Part shown: piece after piece, positions 10,339-21,989 of the stretch
How positions within the stretch are numbered: the stretch's first letter is position 1
Layout of the letters: every line of letters starts with the position of its first letter
DNA from: Isoetes taiwanensis
Lineage: Eukaryota > Streptophyta > Lycopodiopsida > Isoetales > Isoetaceae
NCBI GenBank assembly: GCA_021234155.1
Contig: JAJEKV010000212.1
Location: 560,001 to 624,000, forward strand
DNA length: 64,000 nucleotides
Reading direction: 5' to 3'
Translations under genes and position numbers: made by a program
Notes under the pieces: model-generated
Seen by the model: only the letters and a program-made list of their open reading frames with translations
Database searches by the model: none
Told to the model about the DNA's origin: nothing

Positions 10339-10464
10339 CTTTATGGTAACTTTTACTTATGTTCTATTTGTTTTATTGTGATCAAATTCAAAAGCTACAG
10401 GTGATGAAAGCCTCAAATGAATTCTAGTTTTTTTGGTTTGAATTCTAAATTTTTGTCACAATCA

Positions 10465-10733
10465 GGGGGCGTCCCTAAGGGGCCAAAATTTTTTTTTTGC
10501 AACACAAACCATTAACATCCAACATATAAAAATTAAATCCCCCAACACATAACAACCAACACATAACAACCAACACATAACAACCATTGACATTAACAAC
10601 CAACACATAACTACCATTGACATTAATTAACACAACCATTGGGTCCAACACATTTAAATTAAAATCCCCCTTAAACCCCCTTTGGTTTGGGTGCATATTC
10701 ACACGGGGGGTGACGTAGGGCAGCGAGAGCCCT
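10465..10733 (+). repeat. long inverted-repeat family, copy 1
   Basis: Begins with GGGGCCAAAATTTTTTTTTT, continues through a run of ACATAACAACCA minisatellite units (about 10545-10625), then a conserved block containing TTTGGTTTGGGTGCATATTC and ACGGGGGG. The conserved block recurs directly at 14,360-14,420 and inverted at 16,810-16,890. The outer end GGGGCCAAAATTTT pairs with the inverted AAATTTGGCCC near 16,955-16,965. This fits the arms of a long-terminal-inverted-repeat element. Confidence 0.7.
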
Positions 10734-10932
10734 CATAATTGTATTTTGCACTTACGAAATCAACACCATATAGTATTCCGTTTGAAATCTTGTAGTATTT
10801 TGCGAATCTTGTTATACAGTATAGCAAATTTTGTACTTGCATACCCCACAAATGAGGAACTTTACGTACGGTGTAGATTAAGGAATAACGGGTGAATATG
10901 TCTATCCAACAGCTCTCGTTGCCCGGAGTCTG
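10712..10932. repeat. internal unit bounded by GGGCAGCGAGAG / CTCTCGTTGCCC
   Basis: About 220 bases whose ends are inverted copies of each other. The interior matches, in reverse complement and with moderate divergence, the plus strand at 14,425-14,640. Shared landmarks are CCTCATTTGTGGGGTATGCA and GCAAAATACTA. The two copies therefore lie in opposite orientation relative to identical flanking arms, as if this core can flip or the whole element is symmetrical. Confidence 0.65.
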
Positions 10933-11665
10933 CCAATCTCGTGTACATATTGGCAACCGTGCAACATACGTTTAATAAAGTATTAACTTTCCACCGTGTA
11001 TGTGATATTTTTGTATACAAGTATGCATTCTACACAAATTTAGGGCCAATCATATAGTATTTTGGCATTTGGATTGAGTTTTCTTAATATATTAAGACGT
11101 TTGACATTTTCGGTTTGCTTGACCCTTGGTATTCCATGATATTCTCTAGGCCAAGGGCCCAAATAAAAAATAAGAACTGAAATTTGTTTCTATTTCAATT
11201 TCAATTTTGTCTTCTGAAATGCTTGTCGATTGACTAACATAGAGCGGATTGCAAAATATAAGAGCTTGTTTTAGGATCATGCTTCATGGCTAAAAGTAGC
11301 AATTTTTTTAAAATAAGCTGATTGTGGTGGAGGCTTGAAACAATGCATGCACTATGCCAATATGATCCTCCCATCTTCAATCTTTAATAGAAGTTACTGA
11401 AGTTACGTGCGATGTTCTCGTAGGGGAAGTCGAGGATTTATGTGCCATTTAGCTTCATAAAACATGTCTAGGAACTACAGATATTTGGCATACCTCTTCA
11501 AGCTTCTGCATTTGGCATATCCAATGACAAGGCTACTTCCTATGACAACATTGGATTAAACTCCAATTTCAGCGTCTTACTTGTGGATGTTAAGTCCATA
11601 TTCAGTTGTGTCAATGCTGATGCATGCTTTTTGGATACGCAAAAACATGTATTCATCATACAAAT

Positions 11666-11850
11666 ACAAGACAGTTCTCGTTATGTTGAGTATAACCTGC
11701 AAAAATTGGTAAATATACAAAAATATACAAAAACAAGACAATTCTCATAATGTTGAGCATAACCTGCAAAAATTGATACCTATACAAAAATGTACAAAAA
11801 CATGGAAGTTCTCATCATGTTGAGCATGACCTGCAATAATTGTATCCCAT
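11666..11850. repeat. 67-bp tandem repeat, about 2.7 copies
   Basis: Units start near 11,666, 11,733 and 11,800. Each contains an ACAAGACAGTTCTC-type start, ATGTTGAGCATAACCTGCAA and then TATACAAAAAT. Divergence between copies is a few percent to about 15 percent. Confidence 0.85.
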
Positions 11851-12723
11851 GACACAATATCTACATCTTAATGAAGGAACCGTTTAGCATACCACCTACA
11901 AATAGAAAATCCAATTGCGTTCTTACTGGAGTGTAGTACAAATCAAATACCCATACATTCACGATTTTGGCTTTTGAAGAAATATCCTTCCATGGACAAA
12001 GACTAATAACAGTTAGGCTTACATTCTCAAACTGCACTCAATGAGCAATGGTGACTCACTTGAATTTGAATGTGTAGATGGTAGAAGAGCGAAATTCTAA
12101 TGATCACGAAATTGCATAATGCAAGAGGGAAAAAAACACTCAAAGCATGGCAAACAAAAACGAAATCTGTAGAACACGCTGGAATAGAAGCAGAGATTGC
12201 TAAGAAGAGGGGCATATCTCTTAAGCTAAGCAACATTGTTTGCAAAATAAAATAGACGGGCTAGCTTTTCTATAACCTCTTATAAGATCTATATCACTTT
12301 ATTAGCATTTGTAAGCAATCAGCTTCACTTTGAAGTTATGAACATATGTTTAAACATGCAGCATAAAATGTATTTCGCTCCATTTTTACACTTACCTTAG
12401 TTATTTCAAAAAGGTGCGCCTAGCATCATTTGTGGGCCCTTTAACAAGCCTTTCAATAAATGAGCTTGTTTGAGAGAGTAGCCTGCATCATTCTAATCGT
12501 GGGCAAAAGAGGTTATAATATGACTAACTTTCGGGACCTCCATAGCAAGCTCGAGCAACAGTTGTAACATTTCTCATTTCAAATGCTTCCAATAGCAAAC
12601 TTCACACCATGCATGCATAAAGATCTTGTGTCACACATGTGCCCTACCTATAAAGGTTTCCTATAAGCGTAGCTAAACCTAGAGTAAATTTTAATCTAGG
12701 GAGATGCAACAACTCAATTTACA

Positions 12724-12930
12724 ATCCCACATTTGCATCACAAAAACAAAGCGGGCTCAAAGCCAAGTAGGCGGAATCATTTTCATAGTGGAATTGTGCC
12801 TTTGTGCGACCTAATGGAGTCACAACGATCCCACATTTGCATCACAGCAAAAAACAGGCTCGAGCAAAGTAGCTAAAATCATTTTCATAGTAGGATTGAG
12901 CCTTTTCAGTAATAATGGAGTCATATATGT
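12724..12930. repeat. 104-bp imperfect tandem duplication
   Basis: Two copies starting ATCCCACATTTGCATCAC at 12,724 and 12,828. Both include ATCATTTTCATAGT and AATGGAGTCA. They are clearly diverged, so the duplication is older than the one at 8.5 kb. Confidence 0.75.
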
Positions 12931-14329
12931 GGCATGTAGCTTCGAATGCAACAAAAGCAAATGATATTCCAAGACTGCGCATGGAAGAATGCTTGCACGG
13001 ATCGTATGTGCACAGAGCTCCACATGTTAAATTAAACCTAACAAGTTTGCTTCATTCATAAATAATAGATATCTTAGTAAGATGCCTAAATTATCATACT
13101 TCCAACTAGCCAGTAACATTACTTACTACAATCAGTAGCTGATTAAGGGTCTTATGAGGGTATTCTTGGAATGCATGCTCTGCTCCTCCCTAATGTCCAC
13201 AGCAAACTGAAGTACAAAATCAGTGTATGTCAGCCTGGCATTATTAGTAGCTACATACAACACTTCAAACACAGTGTGAGAGCATTTATCGCATTCAAAA
13301 ACTCCTTGCAAATACTTGGATAGTGCATAACAAACTCCGCTAGAAAAATAGGCACTCCCTATGCACTAAGCTAGTGACATATTTTTGAATCAGCACAAAT
13401 GCATGGGTTAATCCGTACCTTTTGAGGTGCTAATGGTATAATATGGACAGGGTAAATGCCTCTTACTTCATTCCAGACCTAGATATATCACATTGGAAAT
13501 AAAAACACTTTTGAACCTTGTTGAAGATAAAACACGAGCTTATAGTAGTCAAATGAGGCTAGAGCCAATCTATGAAGCGAAGGCATCAGGTCAACCTTTA
13601 AAGTTGTGAAATCCATTTTTAGCACCTTAGCACCTCCTTTAATTGAACAACTTGTAGTCACCATGTGCCTCATTCTTCCTCTCAGACCGCGAGCAAGAAA
13701 TGCCATTTGTATCATAATCCACCCTTTCAAATTTTCTAATGCAGATCCTTAATGAAAGCACAAAAAAATATGTAGAATTAAAGTGTTCTTCCAGTAAGCA
13801 AAGGGTCATCAAGCATTCCCTCAATCCAGAGCAAAAGAACTGGCCGTCTTTCCCCTTTGTAATACAAAATTATGAAGGCGAAAGCCAGGGCAAAATGTAA
13901 AAGCAAAGGTGCCTTACAGTACGTCATTGTTCCAGCATGCAGAAGATAGGGTGGAGCTTATGTGAATCCCTCTTCTTATACATTCTATTCTATTCTTAAA
14001 ATCCGAATTTGCTGCAGCATGCAAAATCTCCCATGGTTAAGGAAAAAACTTGTGCAAAATTAGCAGAATATATCAAGCCATATTAAGAGATGGCTGCATA
14101 GAAAATATCACGCCATATCTACTCTTGATGTAACAAAAGCTAGTATCCACATGTTAATTTCAGGCTCAAATTTGAAGTCCAAATGTTGTACTGCCCCAAG
14201 ACTTACATTTTTAAGGATAAATGTGGTTGTCTAAAATGGACTGCCAGCACATATAAAGAACCGTAATAAAGTAGACATACATTAAAATTATCAACATTGA
14301 AACATCACGTAACATTTCATTATTTCATT

Positions 14330-14640
14330 ATTTAACATAAACCATTGCATTTAACACATTTAAATTAAAATCCCCCTTAAACCCCCTTTGGTTTGGGTGC
14401 ATATTCACACGGGGGGTTACTCCGGGCAACGAGAGCTGTTGGATGGGCATATTTGCCCTTTATTCCAAGATCTGGACCGTATATAGCGATCCTCATTTGT
14501 GGGGTATGCATGTACAAGTTTTTGTATACTGTATATTAAGGTTTGCAAAATACTATAAGCCCACTATAAGGTTTGAGAGAATGTACTTAATGGTGTTAAT
14601 TTTGTACATGTATTGTAAATATTTAGCGACGGCATGTATG
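14330..14640 (+). repeat. long inverted-repeat family, copy 2, left part
   Basis: Arm (about 14,330-14,420) plus the first part of the core (14,425-14,640). The matching right arm is at 16,800-16,970. The LINE at about 14,640-16,795 lies between them, so the element was evidently split by a LINE insertion. Without the LINE the element would be roughly 500 bases. Confidence 0.65.
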
Positions 14641-16795
14641 TGCATGGCCAAGGATAAATGTCCTGGGCTGGATGGCATCCCTGTGGAGTTCTTTCAGACT
14701 TATTGGGAGTGGGCTGGTGAGTCGGTGTACCAGGTGTACCTTGAGTTGCTGCAGTCTTCTCAAATGGATAGGATCTTGAATACCGCATGCATTTCCTTGA
14801 TTCCTAAGGTTAAGCAACCTTCTACTATTAAATGATTGGAGGCCTATCTCCTTGTTGTCCTCTGTGTATAAGATTATTGCGAAAGCCCTGGCAGAGAAGT
14901 TGAAGCCGGTGTTGACTTCTTCCATTAGTAAGGTGCAGTCTGGGTTTGTCCCTGGGAGGAACATTTTGACTAATGTTGCTGCAGCTTATGAGGGCCTTTA
15001 TTGGGCCAGAAGAACAGGGCAAGGCATTGCCTATCTTAAGCTTGACTTTGCCAAAGCTTACGATAGGGGTAAGTGCTCCGCATTATGGGCCCAGTTGACT
15101 CCGCCTCCCTCTTGTTTGGCTCTATTTCCTTGGAAGGTGCTTCCAGGTAATGTGTGTACTAAGCTGTTGGGTATTCCCTTTGGAGGGATGTTTCCATGGG
15201 GAGGGTGTGGGATGAGATTTTTGCGGGGGTTGAAACACCTCAATTGGTGGAAGGGTAGCAAGTTGTCCATGGCGGGTGGGATCACTATTGCCAAGTCAAG
15301 TACTTTGTAGCACTCATGTGTATCTGACATCTGCGATGCTAGCTCTCGAGGGTAAGATCTGGGCTTTGGATAAGATTGTTCGAAATTTTGTGTGGGGGGA
15401 TGATGAAGGCGGTTGTTAAAGTGGCTTGGTGGAAGTGTCTCCCACAGGAGGATGGGGCTTAGCCATTGGATTTAGCTTTGGATAGTAAGGTGTTGGTCTC
15501 AAGTTTGTTTGGAGCATTCTCGGCAGATGGAGCATGTTCTCCGGTCTTGTATTTGTTGTTGCGATCTCTTCGCCATTGTGTGGCATTTGGGAAGCCGTCT
15601 GCGTGCATGTGGAGTTGCCCAGGCATTGTTCTATGGTCTCCGGCCTTTCCCACATGCATCCCCTTTTTCTCACGGGAGTGTTGCGGGCTTGGGATCATGT
15701 GCGTGTGCTCTTCGGTGTAGATTATGCCTCAGTTTATCACCACTCTTCTCCTTTCTTGTGGGTTCCTTTACCCCTGCGCACTTGCCCTTGGCTGCCACTG
15801 CGTGCATGCTGGGGACTTTGAGCCCGTTGGAGGCGAGCTCTTTGTGCTCACCTTGGAGGATTGGTATTGGGGTGGTCGGCTAGCCGTGGGAGTTCTTTCG
15901 AGCTCGCTTACCGAGGGGCGATGGACAGGAGCTATCCGGGAGCACGTGGGGGGAGTATTCCGCTACACATACCTATAGTCCCTCGGGATGATGATGTGGT
16001 GGTGCGAGGTTTGGAAGGTTCATCCAGGATGTTGTGTCTTCTTGCTTTGTGCGGTCTTCTTACGGGCGGGTGCTGGCTATTCATGACACCTGCCCCTTCG
16101 TGCAAGTGGTCTCTGCGACTTCCGGGTTCGATGGCTTCGGTTTGGACGTGGACATGGAGCTCACTTCCCCACCGAAGGTTAGGGTGCTTTGTGGCGGTGG
16201 TGCACCGTCGGGTGGTGAATGCCCTTGTGAGTCGGTTTAGGCGGGTGTGAGCCCTCTCGCCCTTGTTGTGGCCTTCATCGTGAGACTGTGGAGCATTATG
16301 CGGTTTTATGCCCTCACTTGTAGACGCCCGGGATTGGGTTAGGGCTCTGTTTGGATGAGATTGACTAGCCGGATTCTTGCCGCTTCATGTGTATCTTGGT
16401 GCTTGGCTCTTGCGGCAACAAGCCCTGCATCCGTCGTGGCTTGGTTGGTGTGGCTGATTTGGAAGCGGCGGCGGTTGTGGATCTTTCAGGGGGATTCAAG
16501 CCAGTTGCGTTACTCTCTCGATTCCTCGACTCGTGTACAAGCTATTTCAAAGCTTTACGGTGTTCCTGAGTAGTAGAGCGGAAGTTTGCCATTTGGCGGG
16601 ACTTCTTGGGTGTTGTAGATGGTGATGGTCGATTTGTACAATGAAGAGAGTTGCGCTTTTTTACGTGAGTTTGTTGTGGAGTGTCGAGGTATCGCTGTCT
16701 CTTTGGGGCAGTTCTCCTTCCTCCTCACTTGCTTTGTAACATTACCATTCTTTTAATATATTGATGACACAGTTCTTCAAAAAAAAAAATATATA
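14640..16795 (+). mobile_element. L1-like LINE, reverse transcriptase remnant with poly(A)
   Basis: Plus-strand frames carry the start of a LINE reverse transcriptase: CPGLDGIPVEFFQ, LNTACISLIPKVKQPSTIK, a stop and frame change near 14,835, then SVYKIIAKALAEKLKPVL, QSGFVPGRNILTN and LDFAKAYDR. The RT catalytic core, including the YADD box, is missing after AKAYDR at about 15,065. The later C-terminal region is still visible (KIVRNFVWGDDEG, then CLPQEDGGLAI near 15,440). The sequence ends in TTTTAATATATTGATG and an A-run at 16,780-16,790, a typical non-LTR 3' end. Internal deletion plus several frameshifts make it dead. It inserted into the long inverted-repeat element. Confidence 0.82.
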
Positions 16796-16799
16796 TATA

Positions 16800-16975
16800 C
16801 TTTTGGGGCTCTCGCTACCCTACGTAACCCCCCGTGTGAATATGCACCCAAACCAAAGGGGGTTTAAGGGGGATTTTAATTTAAATGTGTTAAATGCAAT
16901 GGTTTATGTTAATAATGTTAATGGTAGTTGTGTGTTGATTGTTATATTAAAAAAAAATTTGGCCCTTTCGGGCTC
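16800..16975 (-). repeat. long inverted-repeat family, right arm
   Basis: Reverse-complement match to the arms at 10.47 and 14.33 kb. It holds CTCTCGCTACCCTACGTAAC, the block GAATATGCACCCAAACCAAA and the terminal AAATTTGGCCCTTTCGGGC. Confidence 0.75.
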
Positions 16976-17235
16976 TAACTCATTAATTACTAAAAAGCAC
17001 AATAACATCAAGACAAACAAATTATTTCCATTGCATATAAGAGCCGCCCAAATATACGCAAACACACTTTTATAAAATGGGCAAAAACAACAATAACATC
17101 ATAAGGTTTACTAAAAGGGGCCATGGCGCCCAATATAAAGCCAGTACCACCCATGCACAATGCTTGAAATTTTCAAATATATGATGACGAACTTTACTCC
17201 TTTCTTCAGCTGTTTTTGTGTTTTCTTAAGTTTTG

Positions 17236-17598
17236 TTACAAAGAAGCATGTAAAAATTGCTTGATTTTTTCGCAGCATATTGTCTCAAAAGAAATTATGC
17301 AATATCCTCTTGACTGGGAGTAAACTGCTGGATGAACTCTGTTTGCATTCTTGTAAATTTGTAGCAGATATGAATATAATGAGCTAGCCATGCAACTCCG
17401 AATAGCTGCTGCTATTGTTACAGCCAGGCTAAGTTCTCCGCCAGCATCTAAAGCTTCATCTAATAGAACACTGGGAAGATAAGATGACCAGAAGTTTCCC
17501 CATTCCATATTTATAACCTGCTCCAAATCAGGTGTCAATTCCTTAATAACATAATAATATGCTGCTAACTTGCAAACAAGTTTGAAGAATATTATCAT
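17236..17598 (-). CDS. unrecognised open frame downstream of the RdRP remnant
   Basis: A 120-codon minus-strand frame, low in charge, containing INMEWGNFWSSYLPSVLLDE, LDAGGELSLAVTIAAAIRSC and LYSYLLQIYKNANRVHPAVY. It reads like real protein and lies directly downstream of, and co-oriented with, the RNA-dependent RNA polymerase fragment. I do not recognise it, and it does not match the catalytic DxDGD region or C-terminal part of that family that I know. It could be a 3' exon of the same locus or a separate remnant. A plausible acceptor (GAGCAG before GTTATAAAT) lies upstream of the most protein-like part. Confidence 0.3.
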   Translation of the reverse strand: MIIFFKLVCKLAAYYYVIKELTPDLEQVINMEWGNFWSSYLPSVLLDEALDAGGELSLAVTIAAAIRSCMASSLYSYLLQIYKNANRVHPAVYSQSRGYCIISFETICCEKIKQFLHASL

Positions 17599-17699
17599 TG
17601 TACCAGACTTAGATATATCCCCTCACAACTTTGGTATAGAACCTCAGGATTTCCGGTCTGTTTATTCCGTATTATTTTCACAGAATTTACCTGAACAAA

Positions 17700-18310
17700 A
17701 TAAATCAAATAAGGTTCAAATAAGGTTCTGTACTTGGATGGTATCCTGCTGAGAGCATATCAACTATGAACCTTTGACACTCACCAATTGAGGCAGCCTG
17801 CACTAGTTCAATAGCTAGTGCGGGCTTTTGAAACATCCTATCAAGCTGTTAAATCACATCGTTTTGCAATTGCATAAAAACGTCATCACGTACTCCCAGA
17901 GTAGAAAGCAAAGTAATAACCTGACGGTTCAAGAAGCATGGAATATATTTTGTCCAAGAAAGAACATCAAGGCCAGTGTATGTGGAAGGGAATTTGCATA
18001 TACTTGGCCTCAAAGAGAGCTTATAAGGTGATTGTGGATCAACGGCCACAACCCCTTTATATCCACCATAACGTATCTGAAAAGCTGAAGGAGTTTTGCC
18101 TATCTTTCTTATTCTAGCACATTTTGATGCAACCTTCTTTGCAAAGGCCTGAGACATTTTTCCAGCACCATCAAAAAAATAATAGTTAATACCATCTACA
18201 TATCTTTCAACATCCGGAATCTCATCCACTTCAGCTTTAGACACATCTAAAGTATGCGTAGATGAATTTCCTCTGTGAGTTGGGATGGAGCATGATGCAT
18301 CACCCAAAAC
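17700..18310 (-). pseudogene. RNA-dependent RNA polymerase (RDR) fragment
   Basis: Minus-strand reading gives the central RdRP-domain landmarks of plant RDR1/2/6-type enzymes: VSKAEVDEIPDVERYVDGIN, FFDGAGKMSQAFAKKVASKC, TPSAFQIRYGGYKGVVAVDP, KLSLRPSICKFPS, GLDVLSWTKYIPCFLNRQ and ITLLSTLGVRDDVFMQLQ. After DVI comes an in-frame TAA (near 17,849), then the family continuation QLDRMFQKPALAIELVQAAS and CQRFIVDMLSAGYHPSTEP. The catalytic DxDGD loop and everything C-terminal to it are missing, and the N-terminal half is also absent. These enzymes make double-stranded RNA for small-RNA silencing in nucleus or cytoplasm. This copy covers only about 200 residues and has a nonsense codon, so it is a pseudogene fragment. 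Confidence 0.85.
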
Positions 18311-19040
18311 ATGAGCTCCTCTCTGTTACCAAGAAGCTCATATCTAGTTTGTTAACTTGGATTAAGCAAACTGAAAGAAACACAATCTAAATTATACTAA
18401 CCTGAAAATAAGGAACAACTTCTAACACCAGGGAATGCTTCTAGACGTCTTCTGCAACTCCGTTTTCCTTCATCAAACTCAATAAGCACATGGACCAAAA
18501 ATTAGAGCATTGAAGGATTCGCCAGACTATGGAAGCCGAATGAAGAAGAAACTATCCCGTTTCTGACGACGATGATGAGAGTGCTAGTCCTTGCCCGATT
18601 GATGAACCCTTTAGAAATTGATCAACACCTTGATTCGCCACACTAGCAGAAAGATGTCCAGGATCTCTTTTGGCCTGTAAAAGCATTTGCAGAGCTTAAG
18701 CAGGATTGATCAGAGAATCTGTAATATCTCGGTTACACCATCCCTATTGTATCGCCAGACTCCAGAACCCTGAAACATTAGGGATGATTCTTGCAAATAG
18801 AAGATTGAATTGGATTGGATGCGGCCGCTTCTTCGTTGATAGCAACAGAAAATCCTAACCTCATGGTCCTCGATCCTTGCATGTAAATATCTAGCATAAT
18901 AACTAAAATATCAAAATATTGCATGTTCAAGGGGTTAACCATTGAAAAATGTGATGAAAATTTATTAGAGCGTATGCGCACTCTAGATATACGCATTAGT
19001 ATGTCCTATGAAATACGACAAACAATCATATGAAAACCAT
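18311..19040. other. non-coding interval
   Basis: No supportable gene. It may contain decayed 5' sequence of the RDR locus, but I could not align it. Confidence 0.45.
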
Positions 19041-21806
19041 AAGGAAGGAAGGAAGGAAGGAAGTTTATTTTAACGTCCACGGAGGCCAGAGGCCTATGAG
19101 ACGGCACAGAACAGGAAAAAAAGCCAAAAACCCCAACACCAAAAACAAACAATGTAATCAGATAAAGAGAACCCTACTACAGGGATGAAAAAACCCCACT
19201 TGGGAGGAAAACCCTAACAGTAGGCTCTCAAATACCATGCCCCGAAGAGCAAGTCGACGGCCGAAATCTGCGGGGATGTAAGCTCCCGGGTCAGCGCTAC
19301 CATAGGTGATGCGGTGGCGATGTAGCGGTGTGTCGAGCATCTAAGATCGTGTGCACCGCGGACATGGGCATATCTTTGGGCACCGGCGGAGGGCATGGTG
19401 CTCATCCTCTATCACGTGCATCTCACAACACCGACATATCCTCTCCTCCCCGGGGATCCCGGCCCGCCATTCACCCCCCGACTGTCTCGTCTCGAGGTAA
19501 TGGGAACCCAGGCCCTTATGGCGGCAATAGCTCCGCTTCTTCCACAAGAGATGTGTGCTTTCAAGGGATGGGGTCCATGCTCAAGGCTGGGATTAATCGG
19601 CGTGATAGTGCTCGCGTCTTGGGCTTTGCAAGAGTAGAGGCATCCCAATGAGTGGCAGCATAGCCCGCGATCCATTGCCCATTCTCGCGATCGGGGACCG
19701 GGTGCCACCATCCGTTGGTAATCCATAGACCACCTCCTAAACCATCCCTTACAAAGTACCGTGCCATACCCTCTTTCGTGGGGGGCCTGCGTTAACAACA
19801 CCGGCCACGTGGGGGCAAGCGATGCTCATCCATCCCATCCACCTTATGGAAGCAAGTAAGATGCCTTCAAGATAGCGGAATCTTGTAAAAGCCGTAACCC
19901 CGCCTCATACAACAGCCCGATACGGTATGGTGTCCTTCACTCCCAAGCTATAGGTCAAGAAAGCTTTACGCACCCTTTTCCAACCTATCCCACGTATTTT
20001 TGCTAACTGGTTGGGCCCCAAACCTCCACCCCATATAGCAAGCACCGGCTCAACCAAAGCTCTAAAAGCCGGGTGTGCTCTCCTCGCCGATCCCAGAGAT
20101 CTATCCCGCAACACGCGTTTTGCACCGCATATAAAGCCTTCCAGCCTCGCAGACGGCTCTTCTCTCCACACACTCATCCCACAAAGATGTTAGTAGTGAA
20201 ATCAATTCCCGATACTTGAAGCTCGCACCATCTCCACTTCGTTTTGTAATAGAAGAACGGGATAGGGTGTTTGCAGGACGAGGATCGGGAGAAGCTTAGT
20301 TTTGTGCAAGTTCACTTGTCATTCCGTTGCCCCACGTAACCCACCGGGGGCATCCAAATCTTCGCCGCATACTGGCTGGCCGTGTGAGCTAGCAAAGCTA
20401 CATCATCCGCATATAGTGGCGGCTCCACAGAGGTCGTGATCGAGATAATTGCACCCCCTCCCCCATGGTGCGCGCATCCACGTCTCCAAGCTATCAATAT
20501 ACAACCCAAAAAGCGTTGGAGACAGCGGCAGCCCCGCTTAACTCCCATAGTGCTAGCTACCGCCGATCCTCATAAAGGCGCAAAAGATAAATCCCATCAT
20601 AAAGCTGGTGCACCACATTCGCACTCCTCGTGGAACTTCGCAATTCTTGCAACCTCTACCACGTATGTCTCGGGGGGCGGTATCATATGCGGTCTTAAAA
20701 TCTAAAAGCAAACAATACAAGTCCTCGGCCGCTCATTCCGGCTTGCCTCCATCAACACTCTCAAAGTGAAGATATGGCCTGGCCGTGGAGTGAGTGGGCT
20801 TAAAGCCCACCGCCAATTTCGCACCCCCCGCCTCCGGCCCACTTAGTAAGTTTCTTCTCCACCACCCACTGCCGGGAGCTTTGCAAACAAGCGAGCTTTA
20901 CCATAATCATCCGGTAATTCGCCGGCTCATCCGTATTACCGGCTTTATGAACAGGAACAACCTTACTAACCATCCACTCACGGGGAGCCCCTCGCTCGAG
21001 CACGGTTAATGATCACCGTCGGGGCCCTACCACGATGGGCCACCCCATTTCAACGGCTTCGGCCGCAGCCCCGTAAATCCTTTGCCTTGCCATTCGCCCG
21101 GATGCACGAGACCTCTGGCGAACATCCTCCCGCCGTGAGCTGCGGCACCTCTCCTACCCGGGACCAGGGACGGCATTAGCTCCCCGGGTCATATAACTCC
21201 CCATAGCGGTGCATCCATTGCTCCACACTTACATTACCCGCCACCGGGCGCTTATATAACACCTTATGCCAAAAAGCTTTTGGCTCGCCATGAGCATGTC
21301 AAGCAGCGCCCCGGGTTTTCGCCATGTATCTCCCCTTCTTGGCTTTTAGGAAGAGCTTATAGTCTTGCGGGGCATGTGGTATGCTTGTGTGGATCTATGA
21401 CCAGCGCCAGGCTGGCTCTTTAGAGCCTTGCAATCAGCATCAAACCACGGGTTCTCGGGAAAATGCGGTGTCCCTCCTTGGAGGGCCCTTTTCGCAAAGG
21501 AAGCCTCGGCAGCAGCGGCGCCACCACCAGCCATGCACACCTCTTTGCGGTGTAGAAGCTTATCAAACCCCGTAATTCCCGCACCAACACAGATTCATCT
21601 GCCCCTCGCTTCGATGGCGTGGGATGTATGGTAACCCTCCACGCCCCCTTTGCAGTGTCTCCGCTATTGAGTGCTCCCAATTCAGCGTGACATAAAGCGG
21701 GTAGTGATCTGACAAAGCCTCCTCATCCCCCGTGCTTGTGCCAATGGAGAGGTGTGTAACCATGTCAAGTGCTGCTACCGGAGCGAGAAGGTAATCCAAC
21801 ACACTA
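19041..21806 (-). mobile_element. LINE, 3' part (end of endonuclease, reverse transcriptase, C-terminal zinc knuckle)
   Basis: Read from 21,806 downward: endonuclease end (LDYLLAPVAALDMV, EALSDHYPLYVTLNWE), linker with FPENPWFDADCKALK, reverse transcriptase start (WMVSKVVPVHKAGNTDEPAN), LPLSPTLFGLYIDSLE near 20,500, the catalytic LYADDVALLAHTASQY near 20,400, then ALVEPVLAIWGGG and KAFLTYSLGVKDTIPY, and a C-terminal knuckle CRCCEMHVIEDEHHALRRCP. The strand ends with CTCCGTGGACGTTAAAAT and a (CTTC)n tail at 19,045-19,063. Many one- or two-base indels break the frame. The 5' part of the same LINE lies at 33,868-35,250, on the far side of the inserted 12-kb transposon. Confidence 0.85.
19045..19063. 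repeat. (AAGG)n microsatellite at the LINE 3' end
   Basis: Four to five GGAA units, reading as (TTCC)n on the LINE strand. It takes the place of a poly(A) tail. Confidence 0.9.
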
Positions 21807-21831
21807 AAGTCGTATTTAATTAAAGTGGGAC
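21807..21831 (+). repeat. left TIR of the 12-kb transposon
   Basis: Twenty-five bases containing ATTTAATTAAAGTGGGAC. Two more GGGACT motifs follow within 40 bases (21,846 and 21,864), a usual pattern for transposase-binding subterminal repeats. Confidence 0.88.
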
Positions 21832-21989
21832 AAATCTTGAATTTTGGGACTCGGACTGAAAATGGGACTCACACACCATAAAAGAAATTTCTGAATTGAT
21901 TGCTTGAATAGAATTACACATGACACACATAGAATTGGGTTACTTGTTTTCCTCATAAATTTTACAAACCACTAGTTGAGAAAGTTTTC

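Larger units (their letters stand above)
10940..14320. other. 3.4 kb non-coding interval
   Basis: No gene supported on either strand; open frames are short and lack family motifs. It contains the 67-bp tandem repeat at 11.67 kb and the 104-bp duplication at 12.72 kb, plus a short (ATTCT)n tract near 13,981-13,995. Confidence 0.5.

Noticed and set aside
15416-15980. Several overlapping open frames on both strands after the LINE RT
   Set aside because: GC-rich LINE 3' region; frames overlap in all phases and have no motif except the CLPQEDGGLAI piece already assigned.
17236-17598. C-terminal exon of the RDR gene
   Set aside because: No match to the catalytic DxDGD region or the C-terminal motifs of that family that I know; kept as an unrecognised frame.
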